Shown one piece after another: positions 5,147 through 6,637 of a stretch of DNA of 6,637 bases. The translations under genes were made by a program, and so were the position numbers. The notes under the pieces are model-generated. The model was not told where the DNA came from, made no database searches, and worked only from the letters and a program-made list of their open reading frames with translations. Origin of the DNA: Candidatus Thorarchaeota archaeon SMTZ1-83 (GTDB lineage Archaea; Asgardarchaeota; Thorarchaeia; Thorarchaeales; Thorarchaeaceae); assembly GCA_001563325.1 (NCBI GenBank), contig LRSK01000080.1, forward strand, positions 1 to 6,637, written 5' to 3'. Numbering within the stretch: the stretch's first letter is position 1; each line of letters begins with the position of its first letter.

Positions 5147-6637
5147 TCACAGCTCCTCAAAGTATACTCTAAGGAGTTCTGCGACATTCCGTGCTCTCGA
5201 AACACAGCCCCTATCACGGTGTGGCTTCGATCCATCGTACATGTCGGAGATCGTGCCTAATGCACCTCTTCTAACTGCACCCAATACTGGCCTGAAGAAC
5301 TCTGTTTCTGCATGCACCTTGTTGTCGGAAGTACGTCCCATGAGGGTAAGAAATGCAGAGATGTATGGGCCAATCAGCCATGGATGCACCGTGCCATTGA
5401 ACGTAGCATCTGCCCTACTGCGAGGTCCACCTGTATTGGCTCGAGCATAGCGCGCGTCCTGTGGAGATAGCGTTCTCAGTCCAAAGGGAGTAAGAAGCTC
5501 TTTTGTCACGGTCTTGAGGACTGAAACTGCTTCCTTGTGGTCAAGCAATGGAAATGGCAGGCCGATTGCGAAGATCTGGTTGGGCCGGATTGAAGCGTCG
5601 TTCTCATTATCAGTTACAAAGTCATAGAGGTATCCAAGCTCCTCGTCAAAGAAAGTCTGCACGAAAGCCTCCTTTATCCATGAAGCAACTGCGCGAAACT
5701 CGTAGGGGTCTCGACCTAGGAGTTCAGACATGTCTGCCATTGCCATCAGAGAGTTGTACCAAAGCGCGTTGGTCTCTACGCATTTGCCGACTCGCGGTGT
5801 CGCAATCCAGTTCCCAATTCTCTCATTCATCCAGGAAACCTCGACACCCTCAATTCCAGAGCAGATCAGGCCATCGTGGTCTTCGTGAATGTTGTATTTT
5901 GTGCCAATCCTGAATGCCGTGATGGCTGACTCCATGGTATCCCATATAATGCCTCTCAGAAACTCGGTGTCATTAGTCGCTTGGATATATTTGTGGACCC
6001 CCATGATATACCATAGCGACGCATCTACTGAATCATACTCTGGTTGTATTCCTTTGTCAGGGAAGTCGTTTGCCACAAGACCATATCTTGAATGCCTTGC
6101 ATAAGTAGTCAGGATTGCTCGAGCGTCTTGAAACCTCCCGATAGACATCGTGAGACCCGGGAGAGATATTAGAGCATCTAGGCCAATATCTGCGAGTTCG
6201 TGATATCCTGCAATGACAGACCTCATCCCAGTGGAAGCCCGATCAACAATGAAAGAGTCAGCGTTCATGACAAGCCATTCGATGTCCTCATCACGCACCT
6301 TTGATGACATTGAGTAGGCTCTATCGTTCAGAACCTTTCTCCGTCTGATTTCCTCGAACCTCAGTTTCGCAAAGTCCTTCCTCTCGGCCTTCGCCAGACT
6401 ACCCAGTCCCCTGACTAGCTGCTTTCTCGTGGGACCGACCGCAAACAAGAATGAGAGAAAGTGCTCACCGGGCTCAAGTGTTGTGTGAAAGACTCCTGGG
6501 AGATACAGCTCCTCCTGATAGGGTAGACCCATTTCCTTCTCTCTGCGATATATCTGGGCTTCGGTGACTCGAACATCAGAGGGTGTGAATTCTGCATCTG
6601 GAGTGTATGCAAGCATCCAGGGACTGTTTGGACGATC
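5147..6637 (-). CDS. Amylo-alpha-1,6-glucosidase / glycogen-debranching (GDE_C) family protein, C-terminal part, divergent motifs
   Basis: The frame is open to the right edge, so about 496 residues are visible; family members of this kind are usually about 640-720 long, so the N-terminal part is missing. Numbering from the Met at 6616, the (alpha/alpha)6-barrel motifs occur in order: VDRAST near 124, AGYHELADIGLDALISLPGL (136-155), EYDSVDASLW (193-202), TPRVGKCVETNALWYN (273-288), IRPNQIFA (343-350), LLTPFGLRTLSPQD (374-387), FNGTVHPWLIGPY (406-418) and RGCVSRARNVAELLR (469-483). The family removes alpha-1,6-linked glucose at glycogen branch points in the cytoplasm. From memory, the usual motifs are GYxWFxDWGRD, YHxGTVWPW and QAWSVAE; here several of those residues differ, including four Trp. 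It could be a debranching enzyme with altered specificity, another GDE_C-like glycosidase, or a non-catalytic relative. It is first of the visible leftward genes, 17 nt before the MBL gene. Confidence 0.82.
   Translation of the reverse strand, partial: DRPNSPWMLAYTPDAEFTPSDVRVTEAQIYRREKEMGLPYQEELYLPGVFHTTLEPGEHFLSFLFAVGPTRKQLVRGLGSLAKAERKDFAKLRFEEIRRRKVLNDRAYSMSSKVRDEDIEWLVMNADSFIVDRASTGMRSVIAGYHELADIGLDALISLPGLTMSIGRFQDARAILTTYARHSRYGLVANDFPDKGIQPEYDSVDASLWYIMGVHKYIQATNDTEFLRGIIWDTMESAITAFRIGTKYNIHEDHDGLICSGIEGVEVSWMNERIGNWIATPRVGKCVETNALWYNSLMAMADMSELLGRDPYEFRAVASWIKEAFVQTFFDEELGYLYDFVTDNENDASIRPNQIFAIGLPFPLLDHKEAVSVLKTVTKELLTPFGLRTLSPQDARYARANTGGPRSRADATFNGTVHPWLIGPYISAFLTLMGRTSDNKVHAETEFFRPVLGAVRRGALGTISDMYDGSKPHRDRGCVSRARNVAELLRVYFEEL

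Noticed and set aside
4830..5450. Plus-strand 206-codon ORF
   Set aside because: It runs antisense across the MBL gene and the end of the debranching-type gene, both of which have clear family motifs; the peptide has no recognisable features.
5548..5913. Plus-strand 121-codon ORF
   Set aside because: It is antisense to the conserved barrel motifs of the debranching-type gene, with Arg/Ser-rich low-complexity content typical of a shadow frame.

Overview
The window looks archaeal. The longest gene encodes a very large secreted protein with a signal peptide, many N-glycosylation sequons, a threonine stalk, one C-terminal membrane helix and an Arg-Arg-Arg tail. This architecture is common in archaeal cell-surface proteins and, from memory, in Asgard (Thorarchaeia-like) genomes. 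The other genes also fit an archaeon: a glycogen-debranching-type (GDE_C) enzyme, an MBL-fold hydrolase with a C-terminal helical domain, and a histidine-phosphatase end. Base composition is balanced. The taxon is an inference from style, not a marker-gene result.

Layout, left to right. Positions 1-231 (+) hold the C-terminal end of a probable histidine phosphatase, cut by the window edge. Positions 232-303 are a short convergent gap with an 8-bp inverted repeat, T-rich on its minus-strand side. Positions 304-3888 (-) encode a 1194-residue surface protein. Positions 3889-4136 are a gene-free 248-bp leader/promoter region with two perfect dyads, a weak TATA-like element, a ribosome binding site and short upstream ORFs. 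Positions 4137-5129 (-) encode a metallo-beta-lactamase-fold hydrolase with all expected metal ligands. Positions 5147-6637 (-) encode the C-terminal ~496 residues of an amylo-alpha-1,6-glucosidase-like protein, cut by the right edge.

The last three genes all read leftward. The debranching-type gene and the MBL gene are 17 nt apart and probably co-transcribed. The surface-protein gene follows after 248 bp and probably has its own promoter. The functional link between them is not evident: the first is glycan-related by family, the second is a generic hydrolase, and the third is an uncharacterised envelope protein.

The points most worth a second look are the debranching-type protein, in which several motif positions (including four usually occupied by Trp) are replaced, the unnamed Trp-rich surface protein, and the translation-start regions of the two downstream genes, where well-placed GAGGAG sites and tiny overlapping ORFs occur. 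No CRISPR array, tRNA, rRNA, insertion sequence or defence system was seen.
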